A DNA stretch of 9,579 nucleotides. Source: JAQGMJ01 sp036271855 (GTDB taxonomy: Bacteria > Pseudomonadota > Gammaproteobacteria > Burkholderiales > JAEUOS01). Position 1 is the stretch's first letter. The number at the start of each line of letters is the position of its first letter. This document shows positions 1-5,591 of the stretch, piece by piece. Location: contig DATAZV010000150.1 in NCBI GenBank assembly GCA_036271855.1, forward strand, positions 1 through 9,579, read 5' to 3'. The notes beneath the pieces were generated by a model that worked only from the letters and a program-made list of their open reading frames with translations, made no database searches and was not told the origin of the DNA. Position numbers and translations under genes: made by a program.

Positions 1-678
1 AACCCCCTGATGAAGGATGCGATCGACAAGGACATCCTGGAAGGCCGCGGCAGCGTCAATTTCGATCTCAGCACCGTGGGCAATACGCCCTCCGCGCTCA
101 AGCGGGGACTCAACGGCAGCGCCGCGCTCGACCTCAAGGACGGTGCCTACAAGGGGATCAACCTGGCCAAGTCGTTTCGCGAACTCAAGGCCGGGGTGTC
201 TCTCGACAAAAGCCGCGTGCAGGATGCGAAAAAAGAAGACAAGACCGATTTCACCGAAATGAAAATCAGCGCGCAGATCAAGAACGGCGTGGCCGAAAGT
301 AGTGACCTCGATGCGCGCTCACCCTTCCTGCGCCTGGGTGGTGCCGGCAAACTCGATATCGGTGCCTCCACCATCGACTATGTCGCGAAAGCCGCCGTCG
401 TCAACACCTCGGGCGGCCAGCAAGGCAAGGAACTGGCGCAACTCAATGGCTTGACCGTGCCGGTCAAGCTCACCGGCCCGCTGGAGGCGGTGAAATACAA
501 CATCGACTACGGCGAGATTGCCAAGAGCCTGGCCACCTCGCAGCTCAAGGGCAAGGCCGAAGACCTGCTGAAAGACAAGCTCGGCGTCAAAACGCCGGGC
601 GCCGCCACGCAAGGCGGCCAGCAACAGCAAAAGTCGCAGGACAAGTTGAAAGACAAGCTCAAGGGCCTGCTGCACTGA
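1..678 (+). CDS. AsmA family protein, C-terminal part (5' end outside window)
   Basis: The reading frame is open from the first base (N-P-L before the first visible Met at base 10), so the gene starts upstream of the window. The visible 225 residues resemble the C-terminal AsmA region: alternating beta-strand pattern, a segment around LNGSAALDLKDGAYKGINL, and the LDIGASTIDYVAKAAVV and GLTVPVKLTGPLEAVKY stretches typical of AsmA tails. AsmA-like proteins are inner-membrane-anchored periplasmic bridge-like proteins linked to outer-membrane lipid homeostasis; the N-terminal anchor is not visible here. The last 45 residues are Lys/Gln-rich, with a Q4 run and repeated KDKL units. The stop codon TGA (676-678) shares its last base with the ATG of mutY, so the two are likely co-transcribed and translationally coupled. 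The family call is confident; the specific paralogue cannot be named. Confidence 0.85.
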   Translation, partial: NPLMKDAIDKDILEGRGSVNFDLSTVGNTPSALKRGLNGSAALDLKDGAYKGINLAKSFRELKAGVSLDKSRVQDAKKEDKTDFTEMKISAQIKNGVAESSDLDARSPFLRLGGAGKLDIGASTIDYVAKAAVVNTSGGQQGKELAQLNGLTVPVKLTGPLEAVKYNIDYGEIAKSLATSQLKGKAEDLLKDKLGVKTPGAATQGGQQQQKSQDKLKDKLKGLLH

Positions 679-1751
679 TGGCGGCGGCGAAGGCGGGCGG
701 CAAGCGGAGTTTCGCGCAACGCGTGATCGCCTGGCAGCAGACGCACGGCCGGCACGACCTGCCGTGGCAGAACACGCGCGACCCCTATCGCATCTGGGTC
801 TCCGAAATCATGCTGCAGCAGACCCAGGTGAGCGCGGTGATCGGCTATTACCAGCGCTTCATGGAGCGCTTCCCCGATCTCGCCAGCCTGGCCCGGGCCG
901 AGGCCGACGAAGTGATGCGCCATTGGGCCGGCCTGGGTTACTACAGCCGCGCGCGCAATCTGCACCGCGCCGCGCAGCTGATGATGAGCGATCACGGCGG
1001 CGTGTTCCCGCAAACCCAGGAAGACATCGAGGCCCTGCCCGGCATCGGCCGCTCCACCGCCGCGGCAATCCGCGCTTTTTCCTACGGCGCCCGCGCCGCC
1101 ATCCTCGACGGCAACGTCAAGCGGGTGTTCGCGCGCCACGCCGGCATCGCCGGCTATCCCGGCGAACAAAAGGTCGAGCGGCGCATGTGGGAGATGGCGC
1201 AGGAGCGCCTGCCCGAAGGCGGCCTGGAACCTTACATCCAGGGCCTGATGGACCTCGGCGCCACGCTGTGCGTGCGCAGCCGGCCGCGCTGCAAGGACTG
1301 CCCGGTGGCCGTCGATTGCGTTGCCTTGATCGAAGGCCGCACCGCGGAGCTGCCGACCCGCAAGCCGAAAAAGGAGCTGCCGCAGCGCGAGACCACCATG
1401 CTGGTGCTGATGCGTGCCGGCAGCGTGCTGCTGGAAAAGCGCCCGCCCAGCGGTATCTGGGGCGGTCTCTGGTCCCTGCCGCAGGCCGACGATGCCGCCG
1501 CCGCGCGCAAGCTGGCGAAAGCGCTGGGGGCGGACTGGGATGACGGCGAATATTTGCACGTGATCGAACACGGCTTCACGCACTATCACCTGAGCATCAA
1601 GCCCGTGTTGCTCAACGCAATCACGAAGCACGGCACCGAAGAGCCTGGCCATCTCTGGTTGCCCCTGGCCGAAGCGCATGGCGCAGCCTTGCCTTCGCCG
1701 GTGAAAAAGCTGCTGACGGGCCTAGCCGCCGGCACGCCGTTGTTCGACTAA
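678..1751 (+). CDS. mutY: A/G-specific adenine DNA glycosylase MutY
   Basis: 357 aa, close to the usual MutY length. It removes adenine mispaired with 8-oxoguanine in base excision repair. Visible features in order: WVSEIMLQQTQV with the catalytic Glu at residue 43; helix-hairpin-helix LPGIGRSTAAAI at 120-131; catalytic Asp 144 in ILDGNVKRV; an iron-sulfur cluster signature C198-x6-C205-x2-C208-x5-C214; then a linker and a Nudix/MutT-like C-terminal domain from about 238, with the FTHYHL motif (300-305) corresponding to the 8-oxoG-sensing F-S/T-H element. All catalytic and cluster residues are present, so the gene looks intact. Its ATG overlaps the upstream asmA stop (TGATG) and there is no strong Shine-Dalgarno, which suggests translational coupling. 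It is convergent with the LON-domain gene downstream. Confidence 0.97.
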   Translation: MAAAKAGGKRSFAQRVIAWQQTHGRHDLPWQNTRDPYRIWVSEIMLQQTQVSAVIGYYQRFMERFPDLASLARAEADEVMRHWAGLGYYSRARNLHRAAQLMMSDHGGVFPQTQEDIEALPGIGRSTAAAIRAFSYGARAAILDGNVKRVFARHAGIAGYPGEQKVERRMWEMAQERLPEGGLEPYIQGLMDLGATLCVRSRPRCKDCPVAVDCVALIEGRTAELPTRKPKKELPQRETTMLVLMRAGSVLLEKRPPSGIWGGLWSLPQADDAAAARKLAKALGADWDDGEYLHVIEHGFTHYHLSIKPVLLNAITKHGTEEPGHLWLPLAEAHGAALPSPVKKLLTGLAAGTPLFD

Positions 1752-1804
1752 GCCGTGAATGCCGTAACGGTATCCGGCTAGGGAAAGCCCCGCAGCATTC
1801 GCTT
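1750..1804. terminator. Imperfect inverted repeat in the mutY/LON convergent gap (possible bidirectional terminator)
   Basis: The gap between the two convergent stop codons contains AAGC-(3 nt)-GAATGC at 1750-1762 facing GCATTCGCTT at 1795-1804, giving ten complementary pairs with a 3-nt bulge. Inside lies a smaller GGCT/AGCC hairpin at 1776-1789. No T-tract follows on either strand, so this is not a canonical intrinsic terminator. The placement between converging genes is the main reason to list it. Confidence 0.35.
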
Positions 1805-1806
1805 GC

Positions 1807-2427
1807 CTATTTCAAGCCTTGCTGCCCCAGATATTTGTGGATGATCTCCAGGCGCGAATCCGGGTCCTCCAGTTCCATCAGCTTTTGCTTGGCCAGCGCG
1901 GGTATCGGCAGCACTTCGGAGAGCCGGTTCGAGAGCCAGGCGGCATTGTCGAAATCGTGCGGCTCGGGGATCAGTTCGGCCGGCAGTTTGGGCAGCAGGG
2001 CTTTGAGCAGGATCATGCAGCCGGCGAATTCGCTGCGTACGCCAACCACGGCGTCATCGGCGATCGGCTCAGTGGCGGCGCGGATCAATCCGTTGCCCTC
2101 GACCCGCGAGGAGAGAATACGAAAGCGCTGCGAGCCGCGCGTCTTGATCTGCAGCACGCCCAGTTGCTGCATGTCCCAATCCGTGATGCTGGCCAGGCAG
2201 CCGATGTCGTGCGGCACCGCCGGCGTGCCGACCTCGGCGCCTTCCTTGATCAGGCAGACGCCGAAGGGCATGCCGCTTTTCATGCATTCGCGCGTCATGT
2301 CGACGTAGCGCGCCTCGAACACCTTCAGCGGCAAGGCGCCACCCGGAAACAGTACTGTGCCGAGGGGGAAAATCGGCAGGTTGGCCCAGTCCGGCGGGCG
2401 CGGTTGCGCCTGCATTGCTTCACTCAC
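1807..2427 (-). CDS. Stand-alone LON substrate-binding domain protein
   Basis: 206 aa, consisting almost entirely of the N-terminal (substrate-binding) domain of Lon protease, with no AAA+ ATPase or Ser-Lys protease domain. The diagnostic opening LPIFPLGTVLFPGGALPLKVFEARY lies at about residues 17-41, followed by F-GVCLIKEGAEVG and the beta-rich LQIKTRGSQRFRIL block (92-105). Proteins of this type (LON domain/peptidase S16 substrate-binding-like) are widespread in proteobacteria, but their role is not established; some substrate- or peptide-binding function is an inference from the domain only. The start is GTG at 2427, immediately after the rapZ TAA stop, with GGGAG nine bases upstream inside rapZ; an ATG four codons in (2415) is an alternative. 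The arrangement implies coupling to rapZ translation. Confidence 0.85.
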   Translation of the reverse strand: MSEAMQAQPRPPDWANLPIFPLGTVLFPGGALPLKVFEARYVDMTRECMKSGMPFGVCLIKEGAEVGTPAVPHDIGCLASITDWDMQQLGVLQIKTRGSQRFRILSSRVEGNGLIRAATEPIADDAVVGVRSEFAGCMILLKALLPKLPAELIPEPHDFDNAAWLSNRLSEVLPIPALAKQKLMELEDPDSRLEIIHKYLGQQGLK

Positions 2428-3273
2428 TTATTTCATCTCCCGGTGCCGCACCAGCACGTCCGCGGTCTGTTTGAAGCGCGCGGCCAGTTGTTCGGCGAAA
2501 TAGACGGAACGGTGCTGGCCGCCGGTGCAGCCGATGGCTACCGTCAGGTAGTGGCGGCTGTCGCGCGCGTAGGCGGGCAGCCATTTTTCGACCAGGTCGC
2601 CGATGTCGGCCAGCATCTCCTGGGCCGAGGGGATCGCGTCCAGATAGGCGATCACCGGCGCGTCGCGCCCGGTCAAGGGGCGCAACTGCGGGTCGTAGTA
2701 GGGGTTCGGCAGGGGCCGCACGTCGAACACCAGGTCGGCGTCCAGCGGAATGCCCAGCTTGAAGCCGAAGGAGGTAAACACCAGGGTCAGGTTCGCGCGT
2801 TCGGTCTGCAGGAAATCGAGCAGCCAGTCGCGCAGGGTCGAGGGCCGCAGGTCGCTGGTGTCGATGCGGTGCGCCATGCTGTGCAGCTCTTCGAGCAGCT
2901 CGCGTTCGCGGGCGATGTACTCGGGAACCGTGGCGGTGCCGTCGTCCAGCGGGTGGCGGCGCCGGGTTTCGGAATAACGCTTGATCAGGGTTTCGGTCTT
3001 GGCGTCGAGAAACAGCATGCGCAGGTCGACGCCGTAGCGCTGCATCCCGGACAGGTATTGCGGCAGGTCGGTGAGGCCCCGTCCGGTGGCGGCGGTGCGC
3101 GCGTCGATCGACACGGCGACCTTCTCCTGGCCCGACTCGCGCAGCGTCCCCACCAGGTCCGGCAGCATCGCCGGCGGCAGGTTGTCGACGCAATAGTAGC
3201 CGCTGTCTTCCAGGACGCGGAGCGCGACGCTCTTGCCGGAGCCGGAAAGGCCGGTGACGAGGATGAGCTGCAT
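2428..3273 (-). CDS. rapZ: RapZ (YvcJ/YhbJ family) nucleotide-binding RNase adapter protein
   Basis: 281 aa (E. coli RapZ is 284). In enterics RapZ senses glucosamine-6-phosphate and presents the sRNA GlmZ to RNase E, controlling glmS and thus cell-wall precursor synthesis; the role in betaproteobacteria is less defined. Visible motifs: Walker A GLSGSGKS (8-15); LRMLFLDA Walker-B-like strand (84-91); the conserved FTSFGFKLGIPLDADLVFD region (166-184) leading to RPLPNPYY; and the C-terminal IGCTGGQHRS loop (247-256), the GlcN6P-binding/RNA-binding half in E. coli. I chose the ATG at 3273 because homology starts with MQLILVTG; the open frame extends 42 codons further upstream without family similarity. 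No clear Shine-Dalgarno precedes it. The C-terminus ends RHREMK and is less basic than the RNA-binding tail described for the E. coli protein. Confidence 0.95.
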   Translation of the reverse strand: MQLILVTGLSGSGKSVALRVLEDSGYYCVDNLPPAMLPDLVGTLRESGQEKVAVSIDARTAATGRGLTDLPQYLSGMQRYGVDLRMLFLDAKTETLIKRYSETRRRHPLDDGTATVPEYIARERELLEELHSMAHRIDTSDLRPSTLRDWLLDFLQTERANLTLVFTSFGFKLGIPLDADLVFDVRPLPNPYYDPQLRPLTGRDAPVIAYLDAIPSAQEMLADIGDLVEKWLPAYARDSRHYLTVAIGCTGGQHRSVYFAEQLAARFKQTADVLVRHREMK

Positions 3274-3297
3274 GTTGCGGCGGCTTAGGGCCTGTTC

Positions 3298-3303
3298 AGT
3301 ATA
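3298..3303 (-). promoter_or_regulatory. Possible -10 element upstream of rapZ
   Basis: On the - strand, TATACT (five of six matches to TATAAT) lies 24 bases before the rapZ ATG. At 16-18 bp spacing the upstream hexamers match the -35 consensus poorly. A small inverted repeat (CTTCC at 3318-3322, GGAAG at 3332-3336) overlaps where a -35 region would sit. This is only a candidate; rapZ could equally depend on read-through from hprK. Confidence 0.25.
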
Positions 3304-3364
3304 TTCGGGGCGCCTGTCTTCCAGACCGTACGGAAGCGGATGCCTTGCCGGATGCAAAAGGCCG

Positions 3365-3391
3365 GGCATGTCCCTGCTCAGGGCGCATGCC
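3365..3391. other. Imperfect palindrome/hairpin in the rapZ leader region
   Basis: GGCATG (3365-3370) and CCCTG (3372-3376) pair with CAGGG (3379-3383) and CATGCC (3386-3391), giving 11 complementary pairs with a 1x2 internal loop. Read toward rapZ, the hairpin is followed by CGGCCTTTTG, a weak T-run, so it might attenuate transcription entering rapZ from hprK. It is distinct in sequence from the tandem repeats next to it. The rest of 3274-3399 shows no gene. Confidence 0.4.
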
Positions 3392-3410
3392 TGAATCATG
3401 CCATACGTTT

Positions 3411-3630
3411 GGAAAGGGAACTGCCGTTCCCTTACGGGCTGCGCCCTATCCCTTGCGCAGCGTCAATCGGGCTTCGTCCGTACTCGAGGGAACTGCCTTG
3501 GGGAAGGGAGCTGTCGCTCCCTTACAGCCTGCGGCCTATCCCTCGTGCAGCTTCGATCAACTTTCGTCCATCGCGGTTTGCGCTGCGCCATACGCCCGGA
3601 AAGGGACCGGCTTTCCCTTACGCCATTGCC
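3411..3630. repeat. Tandem hairpin-forming intergenic repeats (two good copies, one degenerate)
   Basis: The hprK-rapZ gap holds two copies with a 90-bp period: 3411-3480 and 3501-3570, identical at 54 of 70 positions without gaps (hand count). Each begins with an 8-bp perfect stem and 4-nt loop (AAGGGAAC/GTTCCCTT at 3414-3433; AAGGGAGC/GCTCCCTT at 3504-3523), followed by a short stem around a TGC loop (3436-3446; 3527-3535) and then the shared CTATCCCT. A truncated third copy (3598-3620) keeps a 6-bp AAGGGA/TCCCTT stem 12 bp past the hprK stop. The octamer GCCATACG sits just before copies one and three (3400-3407, 3587-3594). Differences between copies preserve pairing. Open frames run through on the + strand but have no start signal or family resemblance. 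This looks like a dispersed or REP-like palindromic element; its family is not recognised. Confidence 0.8.
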
Positions 3631-3631
3631 G

Positions 3632-4573
3632 TCAGCTGTCGTCCATGGCAGCCTGCTGCCGGGCCATGAAGTCGGCCATGGTGTCGATCCCGCGCAACTG
3701 CAGGATGGTGTTGCGTACCGCCGCTTCGGTGAGCACGGCAAGGTTGCGGCCGGCGGCGACGGGGATCACGACCTTGCGGATCGGCACCCCCAGCACATTT
3801 TCCATCTGCTCGTTCAGCGGCAGGCGCTCGTAGTCGGCGGTGCCGATGGCATGCGGGCGCTGCAGGTGGACGATCAGTTTCAGGTTCATTTTCGGCCGCA
3901 CCGCGGTTTCGCCGAAAATCGCGCGGATGTCCAAGAGGCCCAGGCCGCGCACCTCGAGCAGGTTTTTCAGCAGCGGCGGGCAGCGGCCCTCCAGGGTTTT
4001 GGGCGCGATGCGGGTGAGTTCGACGACGTCGTCGGCCACCAGGCCATGGGCGCGGCTGATCAGCTCCAGGCCGAGTTCGCTCTTGCCCAGGCCCGATTCG
4101 CCGGTGATCAGCACACCCAGGCCGAGTACGTCCATCAACACGCCGTGCATGGTGGTCTTGGGCGCCAGCAGCTTGGTCATGTAGACCCGCAGCAGGTCAA
4201 TCACGGTGGCCGCCGCCACCGGGGTGGCGAATACCGGCACGCCATGCGCCGCGCAGGCCTGGACGATCACCGCCGGCGCGTCGACGCCGTCGGCGATGAT
4301 CACCGCGGGCGGGTTGCCGCCCAGGAGCTCCGAAAGATAGTGTTGCTGGCGGGTGGAGGCCAGATGGGCCAGGTATTCGTATTCCGGCTTGCCGATGATC
4401 TGCAGCCGGTCCTTGTGGATCAGGTTCAGGTGCCCGACCATGTCGGCCACCGCATGGGTGGCATAGGAGTCCGGGTTGAGGACCTTGTCGCCGTGCTCCT
4501 CCCCGGCGATCCATGACAGCTCCAACTGGCGGGCGGCGCCGTCAAACAGGGACTTTAGGGTCAGTGGCTGCAT
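3632..4573 (-). CDS. hprK: HPr kinase/phosphorylase HprK
   Basis: 313 aa, the usual length. It phosphorylates and dephosphorylates a serine of HPr-type phosphocarriers, tying PTS state to metabolic status. The N-terminal domain covers roughly 1-130; the catalytic domain carries MHGVLMDV with the family-conserved His at 143, P-loop GESGLGKS (158-165), the HGLVADDVVEL strand (176-186), the HprK signature LEVRGLGLLDI (206-216), and GRNLAVLTEAAVRN (275-288). All catalytic motifs are intact. The start is set at the ATG at 4573 because family similarity begins at MQPLTLKSLF; the upstream open frame overlapping ptsN is unlike the family. No recognisable Shine-Dalgarno lies before this ATG. It follows ptsN by 49 bp and shares its orientation. 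Its substrate HPr is not encoded in the window. Confidence 0.96.
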   Translation of the reverse strand: MQPLTLKSLFDGAARQLELSWIAGEEHGDKVLNPDSYATHAVADMVGHLNLIHKDRLQIIGKPEYEYLAHLASTRQQHYLSELLGGNPPAVIIADGVDAPAVIVQACAAHGVPVFATPVAAATVIDLLRVYMTKLLAPKTTMHGVLMDVLGLGVLITGESGLGKSELGLELISRAHGLVADDVVELTRIAPKTLEGRCPPLLKNLLEVRGLGLLDIRAIFGETAVRPKMNLKLIVHLQRPHAIGTADYERLPLNEQMENVLGVPIRKVVIPVAAGRNLAVLTEAAVRNTILQLRGIDTMADFMARQQAAMDDS

Positions 4574-4622
4574 CGTCGGTGTGCGCGGTAGCGGAGGGCA
4601 GAGGTAAGCGTAACAGCAGTCA

Positions 4623-5099
4623 TCAGCGGGCGCCCGTGAGTTCGCGGTGCACGCTGGCGGCGTCCGGCAACGCGGCCAGGCGTGCGCGCGCATCGATGTC
4701 GGCGAAAATCTCGGCCAGCGAGGCCAGGATCTGCAGATGGCTGTTGGTGTCCTTCTCCGGCATCAGCACGAAAAACAGCAGGTTCACCGGACGGCCGTCC
4801 GGCGCTTCAAAGGGAATCGCCTCTTTCAGGCGCAGGAAGGCGCCGATCGGCGCCGCCAGCTTGGCGATGCGGCCATGGGGGATCGCTACGCCCTGGCCCA
4901 GGCCGGTCGAACCCAGGCGCTCGCGGGCGAACAGGCTGTCGAAAACGGTCGAGCGCGCGATGCCCTGGTGATGCTGGAATAGCATCCCCGCTTCGTCGAA
5001 GACGCGGCGTTTGCTGGCGAGCTCGAGATCGAGCGCGACATTGGTTTCCGGCAGCAACCGGGCGATGACTTGCGAAGGGGTCTGGATGGGGGAATTCAT
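4623..5099 (-). CDS. ptsN: PTS IIA-like nitrogen regulatory protein PtsN (EIIA-Ntr)
   Basis: 158 aa, a single EIIA domain of the fructose/mannitol class and close to the E. coli PtsN length (163). It is the terminal phosphoacceptor of the nitrogen PTS and regulates partners such as potassium transport and sensor kinases rather than sugar uptake. The phosphorylation motif GLGQGVAIPHGRI is present, with the active-site His at 75, followed by LLFFVLMPEKD and the HLQILASLAEIF helix typical of the family. No EIIB or EIIC domain is attached. The start ATG at 5099 gives the family N-terminus. Only a weak AGG precedes it, just beside a small hairpin, and a consensus TATAAT lies about 40 bp upstream, so it may have its own promoter. 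hprK follows downstream. Confidence 0.96.
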   Translation of the reverse strand: MNSPIQTPSQVIARLLPETNVALDLELASKRRVFDEAGMLFQHHQGIARSTVFDSLFARERLGSTGLGQGVAIPHGRIAKLAAPIGAFLRLKEAIPFEAPDGRPVNLLFFVLMPEKDTNSHLQILASLAEIFADIDARARLAALPDAASVHRELTGAR

Positions 5100-5110
5100 G
5101 CACCGTGCCT

Positions 5111-5124
5111 GGGGAACAATCCCC
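5111..5124 (-). promoter_or_regulatory. Small hairpin in the ptsN 5' leader next to the ribosome-binding region
   Basis: GGGGA and TCCCC form a perfect 5-bp stem with a 4-nt loop, ending 11 bases before the ptsN ATG. The only AGG usable as a Shine-Dalgarno (5108-5110) lies one base downstream (3') of the hairpin. It could limit ribosome access, but that is inference. Confidence 0.35.
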
Positions 5125-5141
5125 GGGTCTGACGGGCGCGA

Positions 5142-5147
5142 ATTATA
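5142..5147 (-). promoter_or_regulatory. -10 element of a likely ptsN promoter
   Basis: A perfect TATAAT on the - strand, in the context GCGTATAATTCG. It would start a transcript near 5135 with a leader of about 36 nt ahead of ptsN. No good -35 hexamer is seen at 16-18 bp spacing, where the sequence is the GC-rich flank of a hairpin. The 8-bp palindrome TTGATCAA (5151-5158) abuts the -10 and could be an operator half or activator contact, or simply chance. Confidence 0.45.
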
Positions 5148-5166
5148 CGCTTGATCAATGCGCCTG

Positions 5167-5197
5167 CGCGCCCGCGGCCGGAGCGGCTGCGGGCGCG
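5167..5197 (-). terminator. Strong GC-rich hairpin after hpf (possible terminator or mRNA-stabilising structure)
   Basis: CGCGCCCGC (5167-5175) pairs perfectly with GCGGGCGCG (5189-5197), and the loop contains a second stem, CGGC/GCCG, so nearly the whole element folds. It lies 29 bp past the hpf stop codon. No T-tract follows in the direction of transcription, so it is not a canonical intrinsic terminator. It may act as a 3' stabiliser or partial terminator between hpf and ptsN. Confidence 0.5.
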
Positions 5198-5226
5198 AAC
5201 GTGACTTGCACGCGAACGGGCAATGG

Positions 5227-5547
5227 CTAGTTCAGGTCCATGCGCTTGGGCGAAGCGCCGACGTGATTTTGCGTCTTGTCTTTGTACTTGCAGATCTGGC
5301 GGTCGAGTTTGTCGGCCAGGGTGTCGATGGCGGCGTACATGTTTTCGTCTACCGTCTCGACGAAAATGTCCTTGCCTCGGACGTGTACGTTCACTTCTGC
5401 CTTTTGTGCCAGCTTTTCGACCGAGAGGATGACGCTGACGTCGATGACGTGGTCGAAATGGCGATTGATGCGGGAGAGCTTGGAGACCACGTATTCGTGG
5501 ATCGCGGGGGTGACCGACACATGATGCCCGCTGACGGTGAAATTCAT
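5227..5547 (-). CDS. hpf: Ribosome hibernation-promoting factor Hpf (short form; sigma-54 modulation protein family)
   Basis: 106 aa, a single HPF/RaiA domain like the short Hpf of E. coli (95 aa), without the C-terminal dimerisation domain of long HPF. It binds the 30S decoding region and promotes 100S ribosome dimers in stationary phase. Seen: the start MNFTVSGHHV with strand-helix pattern, HEYVVSKLSRINRHFD helix (17-32), VNVHVRGKDIFVE strand and DENMYAAIDTLADKLDRQICKYKDK helix (67-91), the basic end that contacts rRNA in the family. The ATG at 5547 is fixed by homology and by an excellent Shine-Dalgarno, AAAGGAGG at 5553-5560 with a 5-nt spacer, the strongest in the window. It follows rpoN by 44 bp, the arrangement that gave the family its older name. 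Confidence 0.96.
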   Translation of the reverse strand: MNFTVSGHHVSVTPAIHEYVVSKLSRINRHFDHVIDVSVILSVEKLAQKAEVNVHVRGKDIFVETVDENMYAAIDTLADKLDRQICKYKDKTQNHVGASPKRMDLN

Positions 5548-5591
5548 GCTTGCCTCCTTTGCAGCGGAGCCGCTTCCGGAGAAAGCAGCCC

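Noticed and set aside
507..1679. A 390-codon open frame on the - strand opposite asmA and mutY
   Set aside because: Fully antisense to mutY, whose every catalytic motif is intact; composition is typical of a shadow frame.
1819..3288. A 489-codon open frame on the + strand opposite the LON gene and rapZ
   Set aside because: It is antisense to two well-supported conserved genes, its product is rich in His/Gln/Arg/Gly as expected for high-GC shadow frames, and it has no recognisable domain or start signal.
3274..3399. N-terminal extension of RapZ (42 extra codons)
   Set aside because: The extension is unlike the family, and MQLILVTG at 3273 matches the usual RapZ N-terminus. The open frame is by chance.
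3400..3631. CRISPR array as an explanation for the 90-bp repeats
   Set aside because: Only two to three copies, with similarity running through the unit rather than short exact repeats separated by unique spacers, and no cas genes nearby.
3398..4516. A 372-codon open frame on the + strand running through the repeats and opposite hprK
   Set aside because: No family resemblance. The part over hprK is a GC-shadow, and the part over the repeats is simply an absence of stop codons; overlapping frames in the same repeats are also open.
4574..4693. N-terminal extension of HprK (40 codons, overlapping ptsN by 71 bp)
   Set aside because: Cys/Pro-rich and out of character for HprK; the family similarity begins at the ATG at 4573.
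5142..5226. Sigma-54 (-24/-12) autoregulated promoter ahead of ptsN or hpf
   Set aside because: I looked for a GG-N10-GC core with TGGCAC/TTGCA context and found no convincing match in the gaps of the cluster; the TATAAT points to a sigma-70-type promoter.
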